64,000 nucleotides of DNA from JAKAWQ01 sp963745975. GTDB taxonomy: Bacteria > Pseudomonadota > Alphaproteobacteria > Acetobacterales > Acetobacteraceae. Below the pieces are notes generated by a model. The model was given only the letters and a program-made list of their open reading frames with translations. It did no database searches and had not been told where the DNA came from. This document shows positions 1-8,687 of the stretch, one piece after another. Numbering within the stretch: the stretch's first letter is position 1; every line of letters begins with the position of its first letter. The DNA lies in the NCBI GenBank assembly GCA_963745975.1, contig CAVUZJ010000002.1, positions 310,001 to 374,000 of the forward strand, written 5' to 3'. The position numbers and the translations under genes are program-made.

Positions 1-607
1 CCATGAGCCCGCCGACCGAGCTCCGGATGATCCGCCAGCCCGAGAAGAGGACATAGAGGGCGACGGCGACGGCGAGCACCGGGTCGAGCCAGAGCGCGCC
101 GCCCAGGACCGCGGCGAGCAGGGCCGCGACCACGGCGAAGGAGGTCACGACGTCGGTGAGGAGGTGGCGCGCGTCGGCGTCGAGCGCCGGCGAGTGCCCT
201 TCTTTTCCCGCGCGGAGCAGGACCGCCGCCCAGCCGGCATTGAGGAGCGTCGCCAGGGCATTGAGGGCGATCCCGCGCAGCGGTGCGGCGATGGGCCCGG
301 GATGCTGCCAGACGAACCAGGCGTGCTGGAGGATCGAGACCGCGGCGATGACGATCAGCACGCCCTCGAGCACGGCGGCGAAGAACTCGGCCTTGTCGTG
401 GCCGTAGGGGTGGTTCGCGTCCGCGGGGCGGGCGGCGAAAGAGAGCGCGGCGAGGGTGAGCCCGGCCGCGGCGACGTTGACCACCGTCTCGAGCGCGTCC
501 GAATAGAGCGCGGCGCTGCCCGTGATCCACCAGGCGAAGCCCTTCAGCGCCAGGACGGCGAGTCCGACGAAGATGCTGCCGGTTGCGATGCGCTGCAGCC
601 GCTGCAA
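1..607 (-). CDS. Cation diffusion facilitator (CDF) family metal efflux transporter, C-terminus outside window
   Basis: About 201 N-terminal residues are visible on the minus strand. CDF proteins are inner-membrane antiporters that expel divalent metals such as Zn2+, Fe2+ or Co2+. Visible hallmarks are YSDALE at residues 35-40 (first metal-site segment in TM2), the HPYGHDKAE loop motif at 66-74, and HLLTD at 147-151 (the second HxxxD site, in TM5). Several hydrophobic segments fit a six-helix topology. The start is taken as TTG at 607 because AGGGGGGA lies six bases upstream and no ATG or GTG fits the frame nearby. The cytoplasmic C-terminal domain lies beyond position 1. Metal specificity cannot be read from this part. 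Confidence 0.88.
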   Translation of the reverse strand, partial: MQRLQRIATGSIFVGLAVLALKGFAWWITGSAALYSDALETVVNVAAAGLTLAALSFAARPADANHPYGHDKAEFFAAVLEGVLIVIAAVSILQHAWFVWQHPGPIAAPLRGIALNALATLLNAGWAAVLLRAGKEGHSPALDADARHLLTDVVTSFAVVAALLAAVLGGALWLDPVLAVAVALYVLFSGWRIIRSSVGGLM

Positions 608-751
608 GCTGTCCCCCCTGGGATTCCCCTGGCATGCCCCTGGGGCCTTCCCGGTTCTCGGCGGCTGGATGCCGATCAGGCCGCCGGACGCTCTAGCAAG
701 AACGAGGGCGCGGCGTCACCCTTGCGCTGTTCGGGCTGTGCGAGCCGGCGG

Positions 752-1744
752 CTAAACCGTGACGGCGCACCCGGTTCTTGCGGATAAGAGCGCCGCGTCG
801 GCAAGGCGGAGCGCTCGCCTACCGTCCTCGACCGTGAGTGGCATCGGCGTGCCCTCGGCGAGTGCGGCGAGGAAGGCGTCGAGCTCGAGCCGGTAGGCCT
901 CCGCATAGCGCTCGAGGAAGAAGTTGAGCAGCGGCTCGCGCGCCTCGGTCTCGGCGGCATCGTACCGGCGGAGAGTGGAGGGGCGGAGATTGTCGTTGAG
1001 CAGCATGCCGCGCGAGCCGAAGACCTCGATGCGCTGGTCGTAGCCGTAGGCGGCCTGCCGGCAATTGTTGATGTGGCACTGCCGGCCCGAGGCGGTGCGC
1101 ATGATGATCATTGCTGTATCGAAATCTCCGGCCGCGCCGATCGCCGGATCGACGAGCGTGCTCGCGGCAGCGAAGATCTCGCTCGGCTCCTCGCCGAGCA
1201 GCCAGCTTCCCATGTCGAGGTCGTGGATGGTCATGTCGCGAAAGATGCCGCCTGAGCTTGCGACGTAGGAAGGCGGCGGCGGCGCGGGATCGCGGCTGGT
1301 GATCACCACCTGGCGCACGGCGCCGATCGCGCCCGCCGCGAGCGCGCGGTGCACGGCGGCCGCGCTCGGATCGAAGCGGCGATTGAAGGCGACCATCACG
1401 TGCGCGCCGAGCCTTTCGATCTCGGCGGCGGCCGCATCGACCTTGCTGAGGTCGAGATCGACCGGCTTCTCGCAGAGCGCCGCCTTGCCCCGCCGCGCCG
1501 CCGCGAGCAGGAGGGCGACATGCGTGTCGGTGGGCGTGCCGATGACGACGGCGTCCACGTCCTCGCGCGCGAGCGTGGCGGCCGGATCGCGCGATGCCTC
1601 GCAGCCGAGGCTCCGCGCGAGCGAGGCCGCGGCCTCTTCGGCGATATCGGCCACGGCGACGAGGCGGCAGCGCGGATTGGCCGCCGCGTTGGCGGCGTAA
1701 ATCCGGCCGATGCGGCCGGCGCCGAGAACCGCGATGCGGATCAC
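752..1744 (-). CDS. Gfo/Idh/MocA family oxidoreductase, inositol 2-dehydrogenase-like
   Basis: A 330-residue NAD(P)-dependent sugar or inositol dehydrogenase. The N-terminus has a Rossmann nucleotide site, GAGRIG at residues 8-13. The family EKP motif is at 92-94 inside CEKPVDLD, where Lys is the conserved catalytic or cofactor-contacting residue. The C-terminal half is the usual substrate-binding alpha/beta domain, and the length is typical. It is transcribed divergently from the SDR/ABC-transporter operon starting at 1882, with 137 bp between, which suggests shared control and a common polyol or sugar substrate. IolG is the nearest named relative, but myo-inositol specificity is an inference. 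Confidence 0.9.
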   Translation of the reverse strand: MIRIAVLGAGRIGRIYAANAAANPRCRLVAVADIAEEAAASLARSLGCEASRDPAATLAREDVDAVVIGTPTDTHVALLLAAARRGKAALCEKPVDLDLSKVDAAAAEIERLGAHVMVAFNRRFDPSAAAVHRALAAGAIGAVRQVVITSRDPAPPPPSYVASSGGIFRDMTIHDLDMGSWLLGEEPSEIFAAASTLVDPAIGAAGDFDTAMIIMRTASGRQCHINNCRQAAYGYDQRIEVFGSRGMLLNDNLRPSTLRRYDAAETEAREPLLNFFLERYAEAYRLELDAFLAALAEGTPMPLTVEDGRRALRLADAALLSARTGCAVTV

Positions 1745-1881
1745 GGGTTTCCTCCCTCGCGAAACTCGGCCGGCGGTACCATGCAGGTTCGCGGCAGGTC
1801 AATCGCCCCGGACCGTGATTCGCGCTGATTGACGCGGGGGGCGCCCGGGCTGGTAGCCTTGCGCGAAGGGGAGGGGCGAGG

Positions 1882-2709
1882 ATGAATCCCGAGACGTTCG
1901 AGAGGCTCTCGCTCAAGGGCCGGATCGCCGTCGTCACCGGCGGGACCCAAGGGTTGGGCGAGGCGATCGCCGGCCTCTTTGCCGATCGCGGTGCGGCCGG
2001 GCTCGTCATCGCGGGGCGCAACCGCGAGAACGGCGCGCGCGTGAAGGCCACGCTCGAAGCGAAGGGCGCGAAATGCGTGTACGCTGCGGCGGATCTTGCG
2101 AAGCTGGCGGACGTGCGCGCGGTGACGGCGGCCGCGGAGGCGGCGTTTGGCCGCATCGACGTGCTCGTGAACGCCGCAGCGATCTCCGATCGCGGCACGA
2201 TCTGGGACACGAGCCCGGAGCTTTTCGAGCGGATGTTCGCGATCAACGTCCGCGCGCCGTTCTTCCTGATGCAGGAGGCGGCGAAGATGATGCGGCGCAA
2301 CAAGACCGGCGGATCGATCGTCAATATCCTCTCGATGTCCGCCCATGGCGGGCAGAGCTTTATCACCGCGTACAGCGCCTCGAAGGGCGCGCTGCTGACG
2401 CTCACCCGGAACGTCGCCTTCTCGGTGATGCGCCACCGCATCCGCGTCAACGGGCTCTGCGTCGGCTGGATGGACACGCCGGGCGAGGATCGGATCATGC
2501 GCACTTGCCATGGTGCTGCCGACGATTGGCGCGAGAAGGCGGAAGCGACGCTTCCGTTCGGGCGGCTGGTGAAGACGAGCGAAGTCGCGCGCGCGGCGGC
2601 CTATCTCGCGAGCGAGGAATCGGGGCTGATGACCGGCGCGATCATCGATTTCGACCAGTCGGTGCTGGGGGCTTACAAATCCGCCCCGCTTCCGCCGCCG
2701 ATCGGGTAG
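1882..2709 (+). CDS. SDR family NAD(P)-dependent oxidoreductase
   Basis: A 275-residue classical short-chain dehydrogenase. The cofactor motif TGGTQGLG is at residues 19-26, the NAA structural motif lies near residue 98, and the catalytic YSASK has Tyr164 and Lys168, with Ser151 or Ser153 in the expected place. A GAGGGGCGAGG tract just upstream of the ATG is the ribosome site. It is the first gene of an operon with a sugar ABC transporter (permease starts 6 bp after this stop) and sits opposite a Gfo/Idh/MocA dehydrogenase. It therefore probably oxidises the imported polyol or sugar. The exact substrate is not evident. Confidence 0.93.
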   Translation: MNPETFERLSLKGRIAVVTGGTQGLGEAIAGLFADRGAAGLVIAGRNRENGARVKATLEAKGAKCVYAAADLAKLADVRAVTAAAEAAFGRIDVLVNAAAISDRGTIWDTSPELFERMFAINVRAPFFLMQEAAKMMRRNKTGGSIVNILSMSAHGGQSFITAYSASKGALLTLTRNVAFSVMRHRIRVNGLCVGWMDTPGEDRIMRTCHGAADDWREKAEATLPFGRLVKTSEVARAAAYLASEESGLMTGAIIDFDQSVLGAYKSAPLPPPIG

Positions 2710-2714
2710 CGCCC

Positions 2715-3689
2715 GTGCGGCGCCTCCTCTCGGAGATCGTTCTCATCCCGTGGGCCGGCGTGCTCATCGGCCTCGTGGTCGTCGCGGCGGCGGTGAGCGC
2801 GATGTCGCCCTACTTCCTCACGGTCGGCAACATCCTCGGCAATGTCGCGCTCTATTTCTCCTGGTTCGCGATCGCGGGCTTCGGCGAGGCGCTGGTGATG
2901 ATCGGCGGCGGGCTCGACCTCTCGGTGGGCTCGGCGATGGGCTTCTCCGGCATGATCGCGGCCCTTGCACTCGCCGCCGGTATGCCGCTCTGGATCGGGC
3001 TCACGGCAGGGCTCGCGGCGGGCGCGCTTGTCGGTTTCGTCAACGGGCTCGCGGTGACGCGGCTCCATCTCAATCCGTTCATTGCCACGCTCGCCACGCT
3101 CGGGATCTTTCGGGGCATCACCTACGGGATTGTCGAGGGCCAGGCGATCACGCCGCCGAGCAACGGCGCGGGTGCGGCGTTTACCGCGCTCGGCACCGGC
3201 GCGCTCGCCCGCGTTCCCTCGCCGGTCATCGTCATGCTGGCGCTGGCCCTCGTCTGCTTCGTGGCACTCAACCACACAAAGTTCGGCCGGCACGTCTATG
3301 CGCTCGGCGGGAACGAGGCGGCGACGCGCCTGCTCGGGCTCGATGTGCGTCGCCTCAAGATGACGCTCTACGTGATCTCGGGCCTCGCCGCGGCCGTGGG
3401 CGGCATTTTGCTCACCGCGCGTGCCGGCACGGCACTTCCCGACGCCGCCGAGGGCTACGAATTGCAGGTGATCGCCGGCGTGATCATCGGCGGTGTCAGC
3501 CTATCGGGCGGGCAGGGGACCATTCCGGGCGTGCTGATCGGCGCCGCCCTGCTCGGCGTGATCAGCAACGGCATCGTGCTGGCGGGACTGGCCGGCTACT
3601 GGCAGCAGCTCATCACCGGCCTCGTCATTGCGGCCGCCGCGGCCCTTGACGTGCTTCGCCAACGGCTCTCATACCTGAGGGCAGCATGA
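2715..3689 (+). CDS. Carbohydrate ABC transporter permease (RbsC/FrcC type)
   Basis: A 324-residue polytopic inner-membrane protein of the ribose/xylose/fructose-type permease family. The start is taken as GTG at 2715, just after the SDR stop; upstream in-frame codons overlap the SDR gene in another frame. The family hallmark GGGLDLSVGS, the EAA-like cytoplasmic loop, follows the second membrane helix. The later segment with GRHVYALGGNEAATRLLGLD is also typical of this class. The sequence is uniformly hydrophobic with about eight to ten helices. It should form the channel for the binding protein at 3750 and the ATPase at 4804. Confidence 0.92.
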   Translation: MRRLLSEIVLIPWAGVLIGLVVVAAAVSAMSPYFLTVGNILGNVALYFSWFAIAGFGEALVMIGGGLDLSVGSAMGFSGMIAALALAAGMPLWIGLTAGLAAGALVGFVNGLAVTRLHLNPFIATLATLGIFRGITYGIVEGQAITPPSNGAGAAFTALGTGALARVPSPVIVMLALALVCFVALNHTKFGRHVYALGGNEAATRLLGLDVRRLKMTLYVISGLAAAVGGILLTARAGTALPDAAEGYELQVIAGVIIGGVSLSGGQGTIPGVLIGAALLGVISNGIVLAGLAGYWQQLITGLVIAAAAALDVLRQRLSYLRAA

Positions 3690-3749
3690 GGCTCCGCGGA
3701 GGTCAATGATCCGAGGAGGCATCGGCCAAAAGGGAAAAGGGGAAACGCC

Positions 3750-4796
3750 ATGCCGGGAACGCGGCAATCCTTGCTTCCGCTCCGCCGCCGCACGCTGATC
3801 GGCGCCACCGCGCTCGCCGCCGGGGCCGGGCTGCTCGCCCGGCCCTCGGTGGCGCGCGCGGCCAAGCGATATTCGATCGCGGTGATCCCGAAGTCGCTCG
3901 ACAATCCGGTCTTCTACTATGCCCATTACGGTGCCGAGACGCGGGCCGCCGAGCTCGGCGACGTGGACGTGATCTGGACCGCCTCCACCACCTCGGACGC
4001 GAGTGCCGAGGCAGAGGTGCTTTCCGGGCTGGTCGCGCGTCACGTCGATGCGATGGCGGTGGACGCCAACGCGCCGCAGCCGCTCATCGCGCCGATCAAC
4101 CAGGCCGTGGACGCCGGGATCAAGGTGATCACCTGGGATTCCGACGTCCCGGGCTCGAAGCGGCAGCTCTTCTACGGCGTCGACAGCTACAAGATGGGCC
4201 AGCTGCTCGGCGAGCAGACGATCAAGTTCATGGGCGAGAGCGGCACGGTGATCCTGGTGAGCGGCGGGCCGGGTGCCACCAACCTTAATGCCCGGCTCAA
4301 GGGTGCCACGGACTATCTCGGCAAATATCCGAACGTGAAAACGCAAGGCCCCTTCTTCGACTACGACGACCTCGTGAAGGCGCAGGACCTCATGAACAAC
4401 CTGCTCGTCTCGCATCCCGACGCCGGCGCTATCCTGAACGTGGCGGCCGTTGCCCTGTTCGGCAAGATGAGCGCCCTGCCGCAGGTGACGGGGAACAAGG
4501 GCAAGGTGAAGATCATCGCCAGCGACTGCCTCGCACCCGAGCTTCCTTTCGTCGCGGACGGCTATGTCCAGGCGCTGGTCGGGCAGGATTATTGGGGCTG
4601 GGGCTACCAGACGGTGAGCATCCTCCACAACCTGCTCACCGATCCGAACTGCCGCTACCCCGCGCTCGTGCCCCAGTCGATGCCGGTGGTGACGGCGGCG
4701 AACGTCAAGGAATGGACCGAAAAATGGGACGCGGCGAAAACGAGGGCGGGCGCGGCCGAGGCGTTCAAGGAGGCGCCGATCGGCTGTACGGCATGA
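3750..4796 (+). CDS. Sugar ABC transporter substrate-binding protein (type-1 periplasmic)
   Basis: A 348-residue periplasmic binding protein. The N-terminus has an Arg-rich start followed by a hydrophobic stretch ending in VARAA, a cleavable export signal of Tat or Sec type. The mature part opens with YSIAVIPKSLDNPVFYYAH, typical of the ribose/xylose-binding cluster. GVDSYKMGQLLGE and an ILNVAAVALFG-like hinge follow. It lies between the permease and ATPase genes of one importer. The ligand is probably a pentose, hexose or polyol related to the dehydrogenases encoded beside it, but specificity cannot be called. Confidence 0.92.
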   Translation: MPGTRQSLLPLRRRTLIGATALAAGAGLLARPSVARAAKRYSIAVIPKSLDNPVFYYAHYGAETRAAELGDVDVIWTASTTSDASAEAEVLSGLVARHVDAMAVDANAPQPLIAPINQAVDAGIKVITWDSDVPGSKRQLFYGVDSYKMGQLLGEQTIKFMGESGTVILVSGGPGATNLNARLKGATDYLGKYPNVKTQGPFFDYDDLVKAQDLMNNLLVSHPDAGAILNVAAVALFGKMSALPQVTGNKGKVKIIASDCLAPELPFVADGYVQALVGQDYWGWGYQTVSILHNLLTDPNCRYPALVPQSMPVVTAANVKEWTEKWDAAKTRAGAAEAFKEAPIGCTA

Positions 4797-4803
4797 CGCG
4801 CGG

Positions 4804-5565
4804 ATGAGCGCGCCGGTTCTATCGCTGCGCGGAATCCTCAAGCATTACGGGCCGGTCCACGCGCTCGATGGGGTGGATTTCGATCTGTTTCCCGGCGAGA
4901 TCGTGGGCCTCGTCGGCGACAACGGCGCCGGCAAATCGACGCTCGTCAAGGTGATGTCGGGCGCGCTCGAACCCGACGCCGGCACGATCCTCTTCGAAGG
5001 GAGGGAGGTGACGCTCCGCTCGCCGCTCGAGGCGCGCGCGATCGGCATCGAAACGGTCTACCAGGACCTCGCGGTGATCCCCTGGCTCGATGTGGAGGCG
5101 AACCTCTTCCTCGGCCGCGAGATCACCGGGAGACGGTGGTGGAACCGCTGGCTGCTCGACAAGCCGGCCATGCGGCGCGAGGCGGCGAGTCACATCGCCT
5201 CGCTCCGCGTCGGGCTCAAATCCGTCCGCCAACCGGTGGGCCTGCTTTCGGGCGGACAGCGGCAAAGCGTCGCCGTCGCGCGCGCCATCTCCTGGGGCCG
5301 CAAGGTGGTGGTCATGGACGAGCCCACTGCGGCACTCGGCGTGCGCGAATCGGAGGGCGTGCTCGACCTCATCCGGCGCGTGAAGGAGCGCGGCCTTTCG
5401 GTGGTGCTGATCAGCCATAACCTCCCGCACGTGTTCGAGGTGACGGATCGCATCTTCGTCCTCCGCCAGGGGCGCGAGGCCGGCACGCTGGCGACGGGAA
5501 AGGCCCATGTGAGCGAGGTGGTCGGGCTGATCACCGGCGTCCATGTCGCGGCCGCGGTGGCGTAG
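4804..5565 (+). CDS. Sugar ABC transporter ATP-binding protein (single NBD, FrcA-like)
   Basis: A 253-residue ATPase with one nucleotide-binding domain: Walker A GDNGAGKS at 38-45, a Q-loop in VYQDLAV near 86-92, signature LSGGQ at 148-152, Walker B plus catalytic Glu in VVVMDEPTA at about 168-176, and a switch His in LISHNLPHVFEV. Many sugar importers of this class (RbsA, XylG) have two fused domains; the half-length form resembles FrcA, which would work as a homodimer. It starts 7 bp after the binding-protein stop and is the last gene of the operon. Confidence 0.93.
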   Translation: MSAPVLSLRGILKHYGPVHALDGVDFDLFPGEIVGLVGDNGAGKSTLVKVMSGALEPDAGTILFEGREVTLRSPLEARAIGIETVYQDLAVIPWLDVEANLFLGREITGRRWWNRWLLDKPAMRREAASHIASLRVGLKSVRQPVGLLSGGQRQSVAVARAISWGRKVVVMDEPTAALGVRESEGVLDLIRRVKERGLSVVLISHNLPHVFEVTDRIFVLRQGREAGTLATGKAHVSEVVGLITGVHVAAAVA

Positions 5566-5986
5566 GGGTATCGGCGGAGAGGGTGCTGCGGATTCGTTCT
5601 CTTGTACGAACGAGAACTCGGATGTAACGTGCCACAGATGATTTCTGTCCAATTATCGGCGGGGGAGCGATCATCAACAATTCGTGACAAGTGTCGGAAT
5701 TTGGACCAACGGATCGGCCCACCCGAGAAAACCCGATAAAACAAGCGAGAGCGTGGCGGCGCGGCGGTGGGGCTCTGGTGCGGGAGCATTCGTTCGGCCT
5801 ATAATGTATTTGGAACGGAACATTGCGAATGGGCGCCGACCTTCCACTTGGGGGGTCGGGGCATGCCGGCGGGATCCTCGCCGGCCGTAGGGGACGGAAA
5901 CTCAGCTTCGGGCAGATCGCCCTTGCGGGACGGGAGCGGCTTCCGCGCGCCGGCGGGCAAGGGCCGGTAGGCCAAAAGGGGCAGCA
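5566..5986. other. 421-bp intergenic region with dyads
   Basis: No credible gene. It contains an inverted repeat at 5596-5617 (listed separately), an imperfect dyad at 5679-5701 with half sites AATTCgtGACA and TGTCgGAATT, and an isolated TATAAT at 5800-5805 without a convincing -35. Base composition is more A+T-rich than the flanking genes. It separates the carbohydrate operon from the secreted-protein cluster and probably carries the promoter of the DUF2092 gene. Confidence 0.4.
5596..5617. terminator. Inverted repeat after the sugar ABC operon
   Basis: GTTCTC at 5596-5601 pairs with GAGAAC at 5612-5617 across a 10-base loop that itself contains a CGTTC/GAACG alternative pairing. It lies 30 bp after the ATPase stop. 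There is no T-run, so it could be a weak terminator or an operator. Confidence 0.3.
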
Positions 5987-6805
5987 ATGGCGAAGGCGAA
6001 CAAGCGATCCTGGATGGTGGTGGCGCTGACCGGGCTCATGGCTCTCGGCACCGCGCAGGCGCAGCAGCCGCAACCGCCGGCCGCGCCGCCGCCGCCCGCG
6101 CATCCGGCGATCGAGCCGGCCGCGCTGGCGATGCTCAAGGCCGCGAGCGAGCGTCTCGCAGGTGCGAAGTCGATGAGCTTCACGGCGGTCGCGACCTACA
6201 AATCCTCGGCGCGGAACGGCCAGCCGCTCTATTACACGACCCTTTCCAGTGTGCTGGTCGAGCGGCCGGACAAGCTCCGGGTGATCACGCCGGGCGACGG
6301 GCCGGCTTCGAATTTCTATTATGACGGCAAGACGATGACGGCCTATGCGCCGGCGGCAAACCTGGTCGCGACCGCGCCCGCGCCGTCGACGATCGATGCG
6401 ATGATCACGACAGCGCGCGACAAGGCCGCGATCTTCTTCCCGTTCTACGAGGTCATCGTCTCGGACCCGGACAAGCACCTCTCCGAGGGGCTGACCTCGG
6501 CCTTCGTGGTCGGCCAGTCGATGGTCGTCGGCGGGACGATCACCGATTTGGTGGCCTTCTCGAACGGCAATTTCGAGGCGGAGCTCTGGATCGGGATCAA
6601 TGACGGGCTGCCGCGGATGATTCGCGCGATCTATGCCAAGGACCCGCTGAAGTTGAGCTATGAGATCGAATTCTCGGACTGGCGGATCGATCCCAAGGTG
6701 ACGGCGGGCGATTTTTCCTTCACTCCGCCGGCGAACGCGGGACGCATGGCCTTCGCCCGGCCTGACGCGCTGCCGCAGACGAGCGGGAACAAGGGCAAGC
6801 CATGA
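5987..6805 (+). CDS. DUF2092 domain-containing secreted protein
   Basis: A 272-residue exported protein. The signal peptide is residues 1 to about 25 (Lys/Arg start, hydrophobic core, cleavage near AQAQQ), followed by a Pro/Ala linker. The rest resembles DUF2092, a lipoprotein-carrier-like (LolA/LolB-type) fold in the periplasm. Typical signs are AMLKAASERLAGAKSMSF, an ERPDKLRV strand, YYDGKTMTAY, and a closing SYEIEFSDWRIDP segment. Its stop overlaps the start of the next gene by 4 bp, so the two are co-translated. DUF2092 genes often sit beside DUF1254 and sulfatase genes, as here. Molecular function is unknown. Confidence 0.85.
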   Translation: MAKANKRSWMVVALTGLMALGTAQAQQPQPPAAPPPPAHPAIEPAALAMLKAASERLAGAKSMSFTAVATYKSSARNGQPLYYTTLSSVLVERPDKLRVITPGDGPASNFYYDGKTMTAYAPAANLVATAPAPSTIDAMITTARDKAAIFFPFYEVIVSDPDKHLSEGLTSAFVVGQSMVVGGTITDLVAFSNGNFEAELWIGINDGLPRMIRAIYAKDPLKLSYEIEFSDWRIDPKVTAGDFSFTPPANAGRMAFARPDALPQTSGNKGKP

Positions 6806-7512
6806 TGGGGAGGAATAATGCCGTGAAGCGGGGCATCGTGACGATTGCGGCGATCGCGACGCCACTTCTTGCGGTCGGCCCGGCCAGTGCCTGGTACGCC
6901 GGCGGCGGCGGGTATCACTACTCCGGAAGCTACAGCTCGAGCGGCGGCCAGCATACAGCAACCACCGCGCGCGGCGGAACGGCGAGCGCGAGCAACGGAA
7001 GCTGGTCCTCGACGAGCGCCACAGGGCGCAGCAATTCCGGCACATACGGGACCACGGCGAACGGCACGCATTACGCAACCGGGTCGTACGGCGGCGCGGT
7101 CGCCACCAACAACGGGCATTGGGGTGCCGAGTTTAATGGCAGCTACGCGTACGGCACCCATTATTACGGCAGCACGACGTATAGCGGGGCTTATCACCCG
7201 CCCACCGTCACGAACCAGTATTACGCCACCGGCTGCTACAATTGTGGTGGCTGGAGCGCGGCCGGGGCGGCCGCGGCGGGAGCGGCCGCCGGCGTCGTCG
7301 TAGGGGCTGCAATCGGGGCAAGCGCCGCGAGCAGCGCAGCGCCGCCGCCCGTCTCGCCCTACGCGATCGGCACCGTCTATGCCGTCCTGCCGGCGGGCTG
7401 CAGCTACGCCCCGGTCGGCGGCCAGACGTACTATGCCTGCAACGGCGTCTGGTTCCACCCCTATTACGGCGCGAACGGGCTCTACTATGCGGTCGTCCCC
7501 GCGCCGTCGTGA
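6802..7512 (+). CDS. Secreted Gly/Tyr/Ser-rich protein of unknown function
   Basis: A 236-residue exported protein starting at the ATGA overlap with the DUF2092 gene. A signal peptide ends near PASAWY. Residues about 35-150 are low-complexity Gly, Ser, Thr, Tyr and His. An Ala/Gly-rich hydrophobic segment near 160-190 looks like a glycine-zipper membrane helix. The end has a compact Tyr/Cys module (GCSYAP, YYACNGVWFHPYYG). Such proteins are common beside DUF2092 in this group and may be cell-surface components. No enzymatic motif is visible. The stop codon lies at the edge of the inverted-repeat element that follows. Confidence 0.75.
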   Translation: MMGRNNAVKRGIVTIAAIATPLLAVGPASAWYAGGGGYHYSGSYSSSGGQHTATTARGGTASASNGSWSSTSATGRSNSGTYGTTANGTHYATGSYGGAVATNNGHWGAEFNGSYAYGTHYYGSTTYSGAYHPPTVTNQYYATGCYNCGGWSAAGAAAAGAAAGVVVGAAIGASAASSAAPPPVSPYAIGTVYAVLPAGCSYAPVGGQTYYACNGVWFHPYYGANGLYYAVVPAPS

Positions 7513-7675
7513 GAGACCTTTTGCAAATGCTACTGCGGCGGTCGTCCGGCGGGGCTTTCTGCGCTTCCGGTGCTCACGGCCCTTCAAGGCCGCTCCGCTC
7601 CGGTTCTCGAAAGCCGCGCCGGACTGGCGCCTTCGGCGCCTCCGACTCACCGCAGCGCATTTTCGAAAGGTCTCT
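7512..7675. repeat. 164-bp element with 19-bp terminal inverted repeats (MITE-like)
   Basis: The left end AGAGACCTTTTGCAAATGC at 7512-7530 is the inverse of 7657-7675 with 17 of 19 matching positions. The interior also has partial inverse symmetry: CTGCGG and a GTCCGGCG-GGCTTTC block recur in reverse complement. It contains no gene and lies between the Gly/Tyr-rich gene, whose TGA overlaps its left edge, and the beta-barrel gene. It could be a non-autonomous mobile element or an extragenic palindrome. Confidence 0.6.
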
Positions 7676-7753
7676 AAGTACCGCCGCCTGATCCGTTCCG
7701 AAGCGGGTGCGATCGCGCTCTTCTTCCAGGTTGTCTGCCCAGCGGAGAAAAGG

Positions 7754-8623
7754 ATGACGCCGCGGTTTCGGCTGATACGAAAGGCGCTCGCCGTGCTCGC
7801 GCTCGCCGCGCTGCTTGCGGCGCAGCACACGATCGCCGCGCGCGCCGAGGTTTCGGCCAATGACGGCTATGCAACCGATGGCAGCTATGAGTGGCACGTG
7901 GAATTGGCGCCCTACGCCTGGGTGCCGGCGACGAGTGCCAGCATCCGGCTCGGCAACGGCGCGACCGCCAATGTCAATGCGGGCATGCCGACCGTCTCCC
8001 AGCTGCGCAACGTTCTGACCGGCGCCTTCATGGGCGCCGGCCTCGTCCGCTACGGCCCGTGGTCGGCGCAGATCGATATCGACTATATCGGCGCGTCGGC
8101 GACCAAGGGGCTGGGCCAGGGCCCTGCCGGCGTCGTCGGCCGCACGCTCGACCTCACCACCTCGCTTTGGCGCGTGGCCCCCGGCTTCGGCTACGAGGCC
8201 TACAGGGGCGCGCTCGGCCCGGTGCCGACGACGCTCGACGCTCAGGTCGGGTTCTCCTATTTCACGGACAGCACGACGCTCGATCTCAGCCGCTTCGGCC
8301 CGCAAGGCACAACGCTGCCCTCGAGCAGCGTCAGCAGCACCGTCGATTTCGTGCAGCCTTGGCTTGGCTTCCGCGCCTCGATCTATCCGTGGCCGCGCTG
8401 GCGGTTCCAGCTCCAGGCCATGGTGCAGGGGCTGGGCGTCGATGGCGGTTCGTGGGGTTGGGGCGCTGGGGTCTTTGGGACCTGGGCGGCGACGCATTGG
8501 CTCAACCTCATCGCCGGATTCGATGCGCTGAACAGCCAGGACAGGAACGGTTCGAGCGCGCTCATCCGCTCCATCAACATCACCGAGTACGGACCGGTCC
8601 TCGGGATGTCGTTCACGTTCTGA
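7754..8623 (+). CDS. Outer-membrane beta-barrel protein, unknown function
   Basis: A 289-residue protein. The start is taken as ATG at 7754, preceded by GGAGAAAAGG and followed by a typical signal peptide (basic start, Ala/Leu core, cleavage near ARAEV). The mature part has alternating amphipathic strands rich in Trp, Tyr and Gly, for example YEWHVELAPYAWVPA near its start, and ends in MSFTF, an outer-membrane insertion-type C-terminus with terminal Phe. It is probably a small pore or receptor. It lies in the cluster of exported proteins upstream of the sulfatases, so a role in moving or sensing the same substrates is possible but unproven. Confidence 0.75.
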   Translation: MTPRFRLIRKALAVLALAALLAAQHTIAARAEVSANDGYATDGSYEWHVELAPYAWVPATSASIRLGNGATANVNAGMPTVSQLRNVLTGAFMGAGLVRYGPWSAQIDIDYIGASATKGLGQGPAGVVGRTLDLTTSLWRVAPGFGYEAYRGALGPVPTTLDAQVGFSYFTDSTTLDLSRFGPQGTTLPSSSVSSTVDFVQPWLGFRASIYPWPRWRFQLQAMVQGLGVDGGSWGWGAGVFGTWAATHWLNLIAGFDALNSQDRNGSSALIRSINITEYGPVLGMSFTF

Positions 8624-8687
8624 TTTGACATTGCGACGGAGGGCGGCGCGGGTGGCAGGCAGCCGCGTCACCGGGGAGGGTGTGCCG

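Noticed and set aside
819..2504. A 561-codon minus-strand frame across the dehydrogenase and SDR genes
   Set aside because: It overlaps two recognised genes in another frame and has no protein-like features.
5800..5805. TATAAT hexamer as a sigma-70 promoter
   Set aside because: No acceptable -35 at 16-19 bp upstream; kept only as a note in the intergenic entry.
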